Assembly: GCA_019695395.1 (NCBI GenBank)
Contig: JAIBAD010000001.1
Coordinates: 46,846-110,845 of the forward strand
Source: Alphaproteobacteria bacterium
Lineage (GTDB): Bacteria; Pseudomonadota; Alphaproteobacteria; JAEUKQ01; JAIBAD01
DNA length: 64,000 nucleotides
Direction of reading: 5' to 3'
The notes under the pieces were generated by a model, which ran no database searches, was not told where the DNA came from, and was given only the letters and a program-made list of their open reading frames with translations. Numbering within the stretch: position 1 is the first letter of the stretch; the number at the start of each line of letters is the position of its first letter. Positions 1-8,464 of the stretch are shown here, piece after piece. A program made the position numbers and the translations under genes.

Positions 1-138
1 ATTGCATTGTTCATAGTTAGACTTATACGAACTATTAGATGTCAGTTTAGTAATTATACCTTTTGAATTAATTTCTATGACAACATCTTTTGCCCAACCT
101 GTTGATAATAATGCCATAGAAGCAAAAAGTGTTTTCAT
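1..138 (-). CDS. Secreted or periplasmic protein, N-terminal fragment cut by the window edge
   Basis: An ATG at 138 opens a frame that stays open for 46 codons to the first base of the window, so only the N-terminus is visible. The first 16 residues (MKTLFASMALLSTGWA) look like a Sec signal peptide: a lysine, a short hydrophobic core and a small-residue cleavage site. The mature part starts KDVVIEIN, has a Ser/Asn-rich stretch and a cysteine near residue 45. A TATAAT-like sequence and a weak GGA lie upstream on the minus strand. The family cannot be named from this fragment. The gene is divergent from hutI, and their start codons are about 80 bp apart. Confidence 0.6.
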   Translation of the reverse strand, partial: MKTLFASMALLSTGWAKDVVIEINSKGIITKLTSNSSYKSNYEQCN

Positions 139-220
139 GTTATTATTTTCCACATTATAATTTTAAATAATTTAGATTTTTATCTAACAAAGAAGAAATA
201 TATTCTTATAATACCATGTC

Positions 221-1462
221 ATGATAAAAGAAAATTATCAATTATGGCTATGCAAAAAAATAGCCACAGCAAATCCTAAGTTAAAATCACCATTCGGTCT
301 TATTAATCAGGGTGCTATAGTTACATATCAAAACACCATTGAGTGGGTAGGCTCTATAGATACTTTGCCTTTATTTTATCAAGATAAAATTGAAACAACA
401 CATAGTTTGAATGATTTTCTTATAACCCCTGCTTTTATTGATTGCCACACCCATCTTGTCTATGCAGGCGACAGATCTGAAGAGTTTAATTTAAGATTAC
501 AAGGATATGATTATAAAAAAATTGCCGACATGGGTGGTGGTATTATGTCGACTGTTTACCAGACAAGACAGGCAGCTGATAAAGATTTATTAAGGCTTTC
601 TCATCAAAGAATAAATAGCTTAATTCAACAAGGTGTTACCATTATCGAAATAAAATCAGGTTACGGATTGGATTACGAAACTGAAATAAAAATATTAAAA
701 ATTATTCAGTCCCTCAACGAAATTTCATCTTGCAATTTAGTCCCCACTTTTTTAGGTGCGCATACTGTACCACCAGAATATGCAGGCAAAGCCGATTTAT
801 ATATTGATTTTATTATTGAAGAAGTCTTACCCATGTTAATTAAAAAGAAATTAACAAATATAGTAGATGGTTTTTGTGAAAAGATTGCTTTCTCTTTTCA
901 ACAAATAGATAAACTATTCACAGCGGCAAAAAAGTTAGGATTTGCTATAAAATTACATGCTGATCAACTTTCAGATAGTCAAGGAGCTTTACTTGCAGCT
1001 AAACATTTTGCACTTTCAGCAGATCATTTAGAATATAGCACAGAAAAAGGTCTTAAGGCTATGGCTATATCTAAAACTGTTGCTGTACTTTTACCTGCAG
1101 CTTTTTATTATTTAAATGAAAAGCAAAAACCCCCTCTTAATCTTATACGCCAATTTAAAATACCTATGGCCATAGCAACTGATTCAAATCCTGGTACAGC
1201 ACCAACAACATCATTATTATTAATGATGAATATGGCATGCATATTATTTGGATTAACACCTGAAGAGGCTTTTGCAGGTGTTACCTTATATGCAGCCCAA
1301 GCACTAGGATTGAACAAAAAGTATGGAAGTATAGAACCGGGAAAACATGCTGATTTTGCCTTATGGAATATCGAAACACCCAATCAACTATGTTATGAAA
1401 TAGGTACAAATCCTTGTGTGGGAACTGTGAAAAATGCACGATTTATTTATAAGACTTTTTAA
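221..1462 (+). CDS. hutI: Imidazolonepropionase
   Basis: Third step of histidine breakdown: hydrolysis of 4-imidazolone-5-propionate to N-formimino-L-glutamate by a cytosolic metal-dependent amidohydrolase. The 413 residues match the family length. The metal-binding HxH is at H76/H78 (CHTHLVYAGDR), followed by GGGI (106-109), the SGYGLD substrate loop (146-151), H181 (GAHTVP), H246 in KLHADQL, H269 and the catalytic/metal D321 in ATDSNPG. An ATG at 216 is in another frame and stops after two codons, so 221 is the start; no strong ribosome binding site is seen. The gene ends in a 20-bp convergent overlap with the N-formylglutamate amidohydrolase gene. hutU is nearby; hutH and hutF are not in the window. 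Confidence 0.95.
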   Translation: MIKENYQLWLCKKIATANPKLKSPFGLINQGAIVTYQNTIEWVGSIDTLPLFYQDKIETTHSLNDFLITPAFIDCHTHLVYAGDRSEEFNLRLQGYDYKKIADMGGGIMSTVYQTRQAADKDLLRLSHQRINSLIQQGVTIIEIKSGYGLDYETEIKILKIIQSLNEISSCNLVPTFLGAHTVPPEYAGKADLYIDFIIEEVLPMLIKKKLTNIVDGFCEKIAFSFQQIDKLFTAAKKLGFAIKLHADQLSDSQGALLAAKHFALSADHLEYSTEKGLKAMAISKTVAVLLPAAFYYLNEKQKPPLNLIRQFKIPMAIATDSNPGTAPTTSLLLMMNMACILFGLTPEEAFAGVTLYAAQALGLNKKYGSIEPGKHADFALWNIETPNQLCYEIGTNPCVGTVKNARFIYKTF

Positions 1463-2255
1463 AAATATCTGCTTGTTGTAATAATACATCTATAATTTTA
1501 TTTAAAACTGCTTGTAAATTTAATGCCTTTTTATCGTCATAAATAAAAGGTGGTGTTTCATTCATATATAAGATTTGTGATAATTCTATCTGTAAGGTAA
1601 AAATATTCCGTTTTAGATTAACATAATTTCTTGTAATATACCCACCTTTAAATCGGCCATTTATAACATGACTATATTGACCATTTTGTATAATAACATC
1701 ACTGAGCAGATTTATAATTTCTATAGGTAAAGTTTTATTATCATTAGTTCCAAAATTAATATCAGGTAATATTCCTTTAAAAAGAGATGGAACAGATGAT
1801 TTTATGGAATGGGCATCTAAAATAATAGCAAAGCCATATTGATTAATTATATCATCAATCACTTGTTTAATTTTATTATGATAAGGAAACCAATAATGTT
1901 TAAGTCTTAATTCTATTTCATGTTTACTTGGTTCTTGACCTAAAAGATAAATAGGCATTCCATCAAAACGAGTTAGCGGACATAGTTCAGTATTATGCAA
2001 TCCAGGATAAAGTACAGTTTGGTCTGGCGGACGATTAAGATCAATAACGTAGCGGGAATAATTAGCATGCAAAAGAGAAATATTTTGTTCTTTTACAAAA
2101 TTATACAATTTATCAACATACCAATCTGTATCTAAAGAAGAACGCCCAGCTGGCGTCATACGTACTTTAATTGCATCAGGTATATAGTACCCGGCATGAG
2201 GAATGCTAATTAATAAAGGGCTCGAACCAGATTGATAATTATAAATTTCCATCAT
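1443..2255 (-). CDS. hutG: N-formylglutamate amidohydrolase (HutG-like, FGase family)
   Basis: Predicted to hydrolyse N-formyl-L-glutamate to glutamate and formate, the last step of the five-enzyme histidine route. Family motifs are ISIPHAGYYIP near the N-terminus, DTDWYVDKL, DLNRPPDQT and ILDAHSIK in the middle. The frame extends to a TTG at 2264, but two adjacent ATGs at 2255 and 2252 follow a GAGA stretch and are better starts, giving about 270 residues. It sits between hutI and hutU but on the opposite strand: convergent with hutI and divergent from hutU, sharing an 87-bp upstream region with the latter. If this is a true HutG, hutF (formiminoglutamate deiminase) should be elsewhere in the genome. 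The family also contains members of other specificity, so the role rests partly on context. Confidence 0.85.
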   Translation of the reverse strand: MMEIYNYQSGSSPLLISIPHAGYYIPDAIKVRMTPAGRSSLDTDWYVDKLYNFVKEQNISLLHANYSRYVIDLNRPPDQTVLYPGLHNTELCPLTRFDGMPIYLLGQEPSKHEIELRLKHYWFPYHNKIKQVIDDIINQYGFAIILDAHSIKSSVPSLFKGILPDINFGTNDNKTLPIEIINLLSDVIIQNGQYSHVINGRFKGGYITRNYVNLKRNIFTLQIELSQILYMNETPPFIYDDKKALNLQAVLNKIIDVLLQQADIFKKSYK

Positions 2256-2342
2256 AAATCTCAAGTAGACTTAATGCTTATCTAATATTACTAATAACTT
2301 ACCAATCTTTAATATATTTTGTCGATAGAGGATAAAAATATT

Positions 2343-4019
2343 ATGAAAAATACCTATCAGCTTAATAAACGCCATATTCGCGCCACACGTGGGATAGAAC
2401 TTCAAACTAAAAATTGGTTAATAGAAGCTGCTTTAAGAATGCTCATGAATAATCTTGATCCAGAGGTAGCAGAAGATCCAGATAATTTAGTGGTTTATGG
2501 TGGTATTGGAAAAGCAGCAAGAAATTGGGAATGTTTTGATCAAATTGTTCATACTTTACATTCTTTATCCCCAGATGAAACATTATTGATTCAATCAGGC
2601 AAACCTGTAGGTGTTTTTCAAACCCATACCAATGCCCCGAGAGTACTTATTGCAAATTCCAATATTGTACCCCATTGGGCAAATTGGGAAAAATTTAATG
2701 AATTAGATAAAGCTGGATTAATTATGTATGGACAAATGACAGCTGGTTCATGGATTTATATTGGTAGCCAAGGTATCGTGCAAGGTACATATGAAACATT
2801 TGTTGCGCTTGGCAAAAAACATTATCAAGGCCAATTAGCTGGCCGTTGGATCTTAACCGCAGGACTTGGGGGTATGGGTGGGGCACAACCGCTCGCTGCA
2901 ACAATGGCTGGCGCATCTATTTTAGTGATAGAATGCGATCCAACTAAAATTGAAAGACGTCTTGAAACTAAATATTTAGATTACCAAGCCACCAATCTTG
3001 ATCAAGCATTGGATATGATCCAAAAATCATGTTCAGAAAAAAAACCTTTATCTATCGGCTTATTAGGTAATGCTGCTGAAATATTACCCGAAATTCTAAA
3101 ACGTAATATAAAACCTGATGTGGTCACCGATCAAACAAGTGCTCACGATCCAATTAATGGGTATTTACCTATTGGCTGGACGCTAGATCAAGCACGCCAA
3201 GCAAGATTAACAAATCCTTCAGCTATTAACCATGCCGCACGTGAATCAATTGCCAAACATGTTGAAGCTATGATTGCATTTCAACAACAAGGTATTCCTG
3301 TCTTTGATTATGGTAATAATATTAGACAAGTTGCCCTAGACCAAGGTGTAAAAAATGCTTTTATTTTTCCTGGTTTTGTTCCTGCTTATATTAGGCCTTT
3401 ATTTTGTCGTGGCATTGGACCTTTTCGCTGGGTTGCATTGTCCGGTGACCCAGAGGATATATATAAAACAGATGAATGCGTAAAAAAAATTATTCCTCAT
3501 GATCAACATTTACATCATTGGCTTGATACAGCAAAAAGGAAGATTCAATTCCAAGGATTACCCGCAAGAATCTGTTGGGTTGGATTGGGAGACAGAGCAA
3601 AATTGGGATTAGCTTTTAATGCAATGGTTCGCCAAGGTATACTTAAAGCACCCATTGTTATTGGAAGAGATCATCTTGATTCAGGTTCTGTTGCAAGCCC
3701 TAATCGTGAAACAGAAAGTATGAAAGATGGATCAGATGCAATATCAGACTGGCCATTATTGAATGCTTTATTAAATTGCGCTTCTGGTGCGACATGGGTC
3801 AGCTTACATCATGGCGGGGGTGTTGGCATGGGCTTTTCACAACATGCAGGCATGGTTATTGTTGCAGATGGTAGCAAAGAAGCAGAAGAAAGGATTGCCC
3901 GTGTTTTAACTAATGATCCAGCCACCGGGGTTATGCGCCACGCAGATGCCGGTTATGATATTGCTATTCAATGTGCCAAGGAAAAAAATCTTCATTTACC
4001 TATGATCAAAAAACTATAA
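2343..4019 (+). CDS. hutU: Urocanate hydratase (urocanase)
   Basis: Second step of histidine degradation: NAD+-dependent hydration of urocanate to imidazolonepropionate in the cytosol. From the ATG at 2343 the product has 558 residues, the usual length; a TTG further upstream at 2319 would add eight unconserved residues. The chosen ATG has a GAGG at 2328-2331, 11 bases away. Visible signatures are the glycine-rich NAD-binding [46 protein letters not shown] and the urocanase signature [10 protein letters not shown], whose Cys (residue 411) corresponds to active-site Cys410 of the Pseudomonas enzyme. An AT-rich hairpin overlaps its stop codon. Confidence 0.97.
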   Translation: MKNTYQLNKRHIRATRGIELQTKNWLIEAALRMLMNNLDPEVAEDPDNLVVYGGIGKAARNWECFDQIVHTLHSLSPDETLLIQSGKPVGVFQTHTNAPRVLIANSNIVPHWANWEKFNELDKAGLIMYGQMTAGSWIYIGSQGIVQGTYETFVALGKKHYQGQLAGRWILTAGLGGMGGAQPLAATMAGASILVIECDPTKIERRLETKYLDYQATNLDQALDMIQKSCSEKKPLSIGLLGNAAEILPEILKRNIKPDVVTDQTSAHDPINGYLPIGWTLDQARQARLTNPSAINHAARESIAKHVEAMIAFQQQGIPVFDYGNNIRQVALDQGVKNAFIFPGFVPAYIRPLFCRGIGPFRWVALSGDPEDIYKTDECVKKIIPHDQHLHHWLDTAKRKIQFQGLPARICWVGLGDRAKLGLAFNAMVRQGILKAPIVIGRDHLDSGSVASPNRETESMKDGSDAISDWPLLNALLNCASGATWVSLHHGGGVGMGFSQHAGMVIVADGSKEAEERIARVLTNDPATGVMRHADAGYDIAIQCAKEKNLHLPMIKKL

Positions 4020-4037
4020 TTTAAATAGTTAAATTAT
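4016..4037. terminator. AT-rich hairpin between two convergent genes, possible terminator
   Basis: Perfect 9-bp inverted repeat (ATAATTTAA / TTAAATTAT) with a 4-base loop, followed on the plus strand by GTTTTATTTTT. It overlaps the hutU stop codon and the last bases of the convergent downstream gene. The stem is all A/T and so weak, but position and T-rich tail suit a terminator for hutU. Confidence 0.4.
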
Positions 4038-5197
4038 GTTTTATTTTTCAAAGCAACTTTAATTTGTTGTGTACTTCCGGACTTTACATCAATAGTTGTC
4101 TGCCCCTCAAGAAAACCAGAACGTGCAACAACTAAATATTTTCCTTCTTTTAAAGTAATTAAGGAATTATTTCCTGTATCAGCCAAAGGTATTTTTTTAC
4201 CAAGTGAAGATTGACTTGATATTTCCCATGTTATTAAACTATTTTGATCTAGTTTTTCTCCCTTATCAGGGACAGCCACCAATTTAACTTTTCCAGCATA
4301 TAAATTTACTGTATAAACATAACGGTGTTGTGCTTGAACACCAACAACGGTATCTAAGCTGTTATGGGCATAATTAGCTCTTACAATATAGTATCCTTCA
4401 TTTAAAATAAATTCCGGTTGGGCAATATTGCTATCTGCTATTTTTTGGTGATCAGTTCTTCCTGGTCCTGCGTAACGCAAAACTTCCCAGGTCACATCTT
4501 TATCAATTACTGTTCCACCCATTACTGGAATTAGATTAAATTTTACCAAACCAGGTTTAAAATCTACATTAACTCTTTGATTATCAATAGTTAAATCTAC
4601 TGTTTGTGTTACAAGACTTTCGCCTAATTTTGCTGTTACCAAATAACGACCAGGTACCAGGGACAAAGTTGGATTTAATTGTGTACTTGTAATAACATTA
4701 TTATTAGATGCACCTGAATTTGTATTAGCTTTACTAACAGCCCAAAAAATAGGTTTTCCAACGATTTCCTTAATTTCAGAACCAATTTTTGCTTGTAAGA
4801 TAAGATTTAAAGGTTTTTGATTAACCACTGGTGTTTTAACTTCCGTTGGTAATGTAGGCGCAGCAGAAGTCACTGCTGGTAAAGGTTTTTGCTGCACAGG
4901 TTCTTGAGACGGTAAAGGATTAGGCACCGGTTTTTCTAATGATAGCGTTGGTTTTATAGCAGGAAGGGGAACAACCGATAATTTTTTTGATTGGACAGGA
5001 TTTGATAGTGTTGCTTTTTTTTGACCTGTTAGACTTGGTTGTATTTTGTTAACTGGTATAGTTTTTGTTCCAGTTTTAGATTTTGTTACTTTTACATTTT
5101 TTTGTGTTGAAGTTTGGGCATAACTATATAAGGGATATGCTATATTTGCATAAACAAAAATTAATGCCACAAAAGATAATAATTTAAATACTCTCAT
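4034..5197 (-). CDS. Secreted protein with three beta-type repeats behind a Pro-rich linker
   Basis: I do not recognise a named family. The start at 5197 is chosen because a GGAG lies five bases before it; an ATG at 5230 adds 11 residues but has no ribosome binding site. The 387-residue product begins with a signal peptide (MRVFKLLSFVALIFVYANIA), then a Lys/Thr/Pro-rich, low-complexity stretch of about 100 residues, then three related units. Each unit has an aromatic strand (FWAVSK, VTWEVLR, ITWEISS) and about 30 residues later an LxxGxYxVxA turn-strand (LVPGRYLVTAKL, LNEGYYIVRANY, LKEGKYLVVARS). This suggests a periplasmic or surface protein of tandem beta-sandwich modules. It is convergent with hutU and shows no link to histidine metabolism. 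Confidence 0.75.
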   Translation of the reverse strand: MRVFKLLSFVALIFVYANIAYPLYSYAQTSTQKNVKVTKSKTGTKTIPVNKIQPSLTGQKKATLSNPVQSKKLSVVPLPAIKPTLSLEKPVPNPLPSQEPVQQKPLPAVTSAAPTLPTEVKTPVVNQKPLNLILQAKIGSEIKEIVGKPIFWAVSKANTNSGASNNNVITSTQLNPTLSLVPGRYLVTAKLGESLVTQTVDLTIDNQRVNVDFKPGLVKFNLIPVMGGTVIDKDVTWEVLRYAGPGRTDHQKIADSNIAQPEFILNEGYYIVRANYAHNSLDTVVGVQAQHRYVYTVNLYAGKVKLVAVPDKGEKLDQNSLITWEISSQSSLGKKIPLADTGNNSLITLKEGKYLVVARSGFLEGQTTIDVKSGSTQQIKVALKNKT

Positions 5198-5453
5198 AAA
5201 GGCTCCGCACATAAAATAACTATTTTTCATCGTTATAATGTTTTTAATATTAACTAAATAAATTTTATAAGTTTTATTTTTAAATATATTCCATAGTTTT
5301 TATCACAAGAATTTCCGGATGTGTAGCTTATTTATTAAGATATTTAGATTCGTCCTACAATAGCTAGTGTCTATACCCCTTAAATTGGCTTTACCTCTTC
5401 TCCTAATCAGATTAGTATATGTATAAAAATATAATTATATAGGGGGAGTTCAT

Positions 5454-6983
5454 ATGACTGATCACAAAAGCAGTATACATTACCAAAAAGTTGATAATGA
5501 TTACTTTAATAAGCGTGAATTACGCCGGCATGCAAGGGTATGGTCACTTTGGGCCCTAGGTGTGGGTGCTGTTATATCTGGACATTTTTCAGGGTGGAAT
5601 TTAGGTCTAGCTGCAGGTGGTTTTGGCGGTTTTTTCATCGCAGCCATTATTATTGCCATTATGTATTTAGGATTATCTTATAGCCTTGCTGAAATGTCCC
5701 CGGCTTTACCTCATACCGGTGGGGCTTATTCTTTTGCCCGTGCCTCTATGGGTCCTTGGGGTGGTTTTATAACTGGACTTGCGGAAAACATTGAATATGT
5801 CTTAACACCAGCTGTTATTGTTTTTTTTATTGGAAGCTATTTAGGAACTATTTTTGGGACAGATCCTAGTTTTCAACCTTTATGGTGGCTTGCTGGATAT
5901 ATTGTTTTTGTTACTCTTAATGTGATTGGCGTTGAACTATCTTTTCGTATTTCAGTTATTGTCACTCTTTTAGCTTTAACAGTTTTAGCAGTATTTTGGA
6001 TTAGTGCTATTCCCCATTTTGATTTTACAAAATGGGCATTAAATATTGGTGTTAATCCAGAAGGTCAAGCCATTCAATTGGCTGAAGGCGGTGGTTCCTT
6101 CTTACCATTTGGGGTTAAAGGTATTTTTGCTTCACTACCTTTAGCTGTTTGGTTATTTTTGGCTATTGAACAATTACCTTTAGCAGCTGAAGAATCTCAT
6201 GATCCACAAAAAGATATGCCCAAAGGTTTATTATTAGGTATAGCCACTTTAATCTTTTCAGCTTTTATGACCTTGTTTTTAAATAGCAGCATTGGGGTAA
6301 CATCAGCTGATGGACAAAGCTCTGGGGCCTTTTATCTAGGAACTTCAGGCGAACCATTACTTGATGGATTTCGTGCAATTTATGGAACACAAACAAGTGC
6401 CGCAAGCATATTAGCCTTGTGTGCTGTTATTGGATTAATTGCCAGTTTCCATACAATTATCTTTGCTTTTGGTAGACAAATTTATTCTTTATCACGCGCT
6501 GGATATTTTCCCCGTTCTCTTTCAATTACGCACGGGAAAAGAAAAACTCCCCACCTTGCCCTTATTACAGGTGCTGCAGTGGGTTTTCTTGTTATGATTG
6601 TTATTTGGCTTACGGTTGGAGAGGAACATCGCAATACATTTATCGGCGGCATTCTTCTAAATATGGCTGTATTTGGTGCTATGATTTCATACATTATGCA
6701 AGGCGTTTCCTTTATTTTATTAAGAAAAAAGATGCCCCATATTAAAAGACCTTATGTCAGCCCGTTTGGGGTAACTGGTGCGGTATTAACAATTATTATT
6801 GCCGCAGTCACTATTTTCTTTCAATTTCAAGATCCGCTTTACCGCGATGGGGTTATAGGCGTTTTGATCTGGTATATAGCTGGTATCCTTTATTTTGCAG
6901 CTGTTGGCAGAAAACATTTAGTAAAGTCACCTGAAGAAGAATTTGCTTTAGAACAACAAGCTAAAGTTTTAGTTAATCCTTAA
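5454..6983 (+). CDS. eat: APC-family permease of the ethanolamine type
   Basis: Inner-membrane transporter of 509 residues with about 12 hydrophobic segments. The N-terminal part (SGHFSGWNLGLAAGGFGG, SPALPHTGGAYSFARASMGP, FITGLAENIEYVLTPAVIV) is typical of the ethanolamine permease branch of the amino acid-polyamine-organocation superfamily rather than of generic amino-acid permeases. The start has a strong GGGGGAG seven bases upstream. It is first of three co-directional genes, followed by a glutamine-synthetase-like ligase and an iron alcohol dehydrogenase, which suggests uptake of ethanolamine or another small amine for gamma-glutamylation. A perfect 17-bp hairpin separates it from the second gene. 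Substrate is inferred from family resemblance and context. Confidence 0.85.
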   Translation: MTDHKSSIHYQKVDNDYFNKRELRRHARVWSLWALGVGAVISGHFSGWNLGLAAGGFGGFFIAAIIIAIMYLGLSYSLAEMSPALPHTGGAYSFARASMGPWGGFITGLAENIEYVLTPAVIVFFIGSYLGTIFGTDPSFQPLWWLAGYIVFVTLNVIGVELSFRISVIVTLLALTVLAVFWISAIPHFDFTKWALNIGVNPEGQAIQLAEGGGSFLPFGVKGIFASLPLAVWLFLAIEQLPLAAEESHDPQKDMPKGLLLGIATLIFSAFMTLFLNSSIGVTSADGQSSGAFYLGTSGEPLLDGFRAIYGTQTSAASILALCAVIGLIASFHTIIFAFGRQIYSLSRAGYFPRSLSITHGKRKTPHLALITGAAVGFLVMIVIWLTVGEEHRNTFIGGILLNMAVFGAMISYIMQGVSFILLRKKMPHIKRPYVSPFGVTGAVLTIIIAAVTIFFQFQDPLYRDGVIGVLIWYIAGILYFAAVGRKHLVKSPEEEFALEQQAKVLVNP

Positions 6984-6999
6984 ATTCTATCTTATTTGA

Positions 7000-7042
7000 A
7001 TCTTTAGTCATCTAAACACAATTTATTTAGATGACTAAAGAT
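7000..7042 (+). terminator. Perfect 17-bp inverted repeat between permease and ligase genes
   Basis: Left arm 7000-7016 and right arm 7026-7042 are exact reverse complements (core CTTTAGTCATCTAAA), with a 9-base loop. A run of six T starts about six bases after the stem. It lies 16 bp after the permease stop and 33 bp before the next start. It could be a leaky terminator or attenuator, an mRNA-stabilising stem that sets unequal expression of the two genes, or a dyad operator. The perfection of the stem in otherwise low-complexity spacer is notable. Confidence 0.6.
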
Positions 7043-7075
7043 GCGTAATTTTTTCTTATTACAAAAGGGAAGACA

Positions 7076-8443
7076 ATGATGTTACCTAGTGATGTACACA
7101 ATATTGAAGATGCAATTAAAATTGTGAAAGAGCGCAATTTAAGCCATATCAAAATTGGTCTCTTTGATATTGATGGTATTTTAAGAGGTAAATATATATC
7201 CCAAAAAAAATTTTTATCCGCTTTAGAGAATGGTTTAGGATTTTGTGATGTTGTTGTTGGGTGGGATTGTAATGATCAGATTTATGATAATGCAAAAATA
7301 ACTGGGTGGCATACAGCATATCCAGATGCACCTGTACGTATAATACCTGAAAGTTGCCGTTCTATACCTTTAGAAGATAATACACTTCTTTTTCTTTGTG
7401 AATTCTTACCCCCTTTTGATGAGGTTTGCCCTCGCGGAATTTTTAAACGCGTTCTTCATAAAGCAAATCAGCTAGGGTTTAAAGTATATGGTGCATTAGA
7501 ATATGAGTTTTTTTTATTTAATGAAACACCTGAATCTGTACGTGAAAAAAATTACCAAAATCTTGTCCCTATTACACCAGGTTATTTTGGGTATTCAGGA
7601 TTACGTAGTTCTGTTTGGTCTGATCTTTACCACGAGATTTTAAACTTTTTTGAACAAATGAATATTCCTATTGAAGGTTTGCATACAGAAACCGGACCAG
7701 GTGTATTAGAAGCTGCTCTTTATGTTGATGAAGGTACACATATCGTTGATAAAGCAGCCCTTTTCAAGACCTTTATGAAAGTTCTTGCCCAAAAAAATCA
7801 AATGATGGCTTGTTTTATGGCAAAATGGTCGGCTAATTGGCCAGGTCAATCAGGCCATATTCATTTATCATTAATTAAAGATGAACAGGCTGCTTTTTAT
7901 GATAAAAATAAACCAGATACTTTAAGTGATACGATGAAACATTTTGTTGCTGGGCAACAAAAATTGATGCCTGAAGTTTTGGCTATGATTGCGCCTACTC
8001 TTAATAGCTATCGCCGATTAATTCCAGGATTCTGGGCACCTACCCATGCCACATGGGGCATTGAAAATAGGACATGTGCATTAAGGGTTATTAAAGGATC
8101 CCCCAAATCACAAAGGGTTGAATATCGTATTGCAGCCGCGGATGCTAATCCCTATCTTGCGGTAGCAGCAGCTTTGGGTTCTGGTCTTTATGGCATTGAA
8201 CATAAAATGGATCTTGTTCCAAAAATAGAAGGAAATAGCTATACCCAAGATCATCCCTCCCATTATCAACTTCCCCCAACTTTGTGGGATGCCACACAAA
8301 AATTTAAAAAATCCACAGCCGCTAGAAATTTATTTGGCGATCAATTTGTTGATCATTTTGCCATTAGTAGGGAATGGGAAGTACGTGAATTTAATAAAAG
8401 TATTACAGATTGGGAACTTAATCGCTATTTTGAAATAATATAA
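7076..8443 (+). CDS. Glutamine-synthetase-family ligase, probably gamma-glutamyl-amine synthetase
   Basis: ATP-dependent ligase of the GlnA superfamily, 455 residues. Catalytic features are present: LEYEFF (E142, E144), TETGPGVLEAAL (E205, E212), GQSGHIHLSL (H261, H263), the ENR ATP/phosphate region near 330-332 and RVEYRIAAADANPYL (E349, R351). The adenylylation loop of housekeeping GlnA is not evident, and the N-terminal IGLFDIDGILRGKY is typical of catabolic homologues such as PuuA, IpuC and GlnA3/GlnA4, which attach glutamate to amines. Placed between an ethanolamine-type permease and an iron alcohol dehydrogenase, it most likely makes gamma-glutamylethanolamide or a similar amide. GGGAAG lies just before the paired ATGs at 7076 and 7079; either could be used. 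Confidence 0.85.
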   Translation: MMLPSDVHNIEDAIKIVKERNLSHIKIGLFDIDGILRGKYISQKKFLSALENGLGFCDVVVGWDCNDQIYDNAKITGWHTAYPDAPVRIIPESCRSIPLEDNTLLFLCEFLPPFDEVCPRGIFKRVLHKANQLGFKVYGALEYEFFLFNETPESVREKNYQNLVPITPGYFGYSGLRSSVWSDLYHEILNFFEQMNIPIEGLHTETGPGVLEAALYVDEGTHIVDKAALFKTFMKVLAQKNQMMACFMAKWSANWPGQSGHIHLSLIKDEQAAFYDKNKPDTLSDTMKHFVAGQQKLMPEVLAMIAPTLNSYRRLIPGFWAPTHATWGIENRTCALRVIKGSPKSQRVEYRIAAADANPYLAVAAALGSGLYGIEHKMDLVPKIEGNSYTQDHPSHYQLPPTLWDATQKFKKSTAARNLFGDQFVDHFAISREWEVREFNKSITDWELNRYFEII

Positions 8444-8464
8444 TTTTATGTAAAGGTTAAATAT

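Noticed and set aside
1108..1383. Open frame antisense to hutI
   Set aside because: Lies entirely within hutI, with no ribosome binding site or domain.
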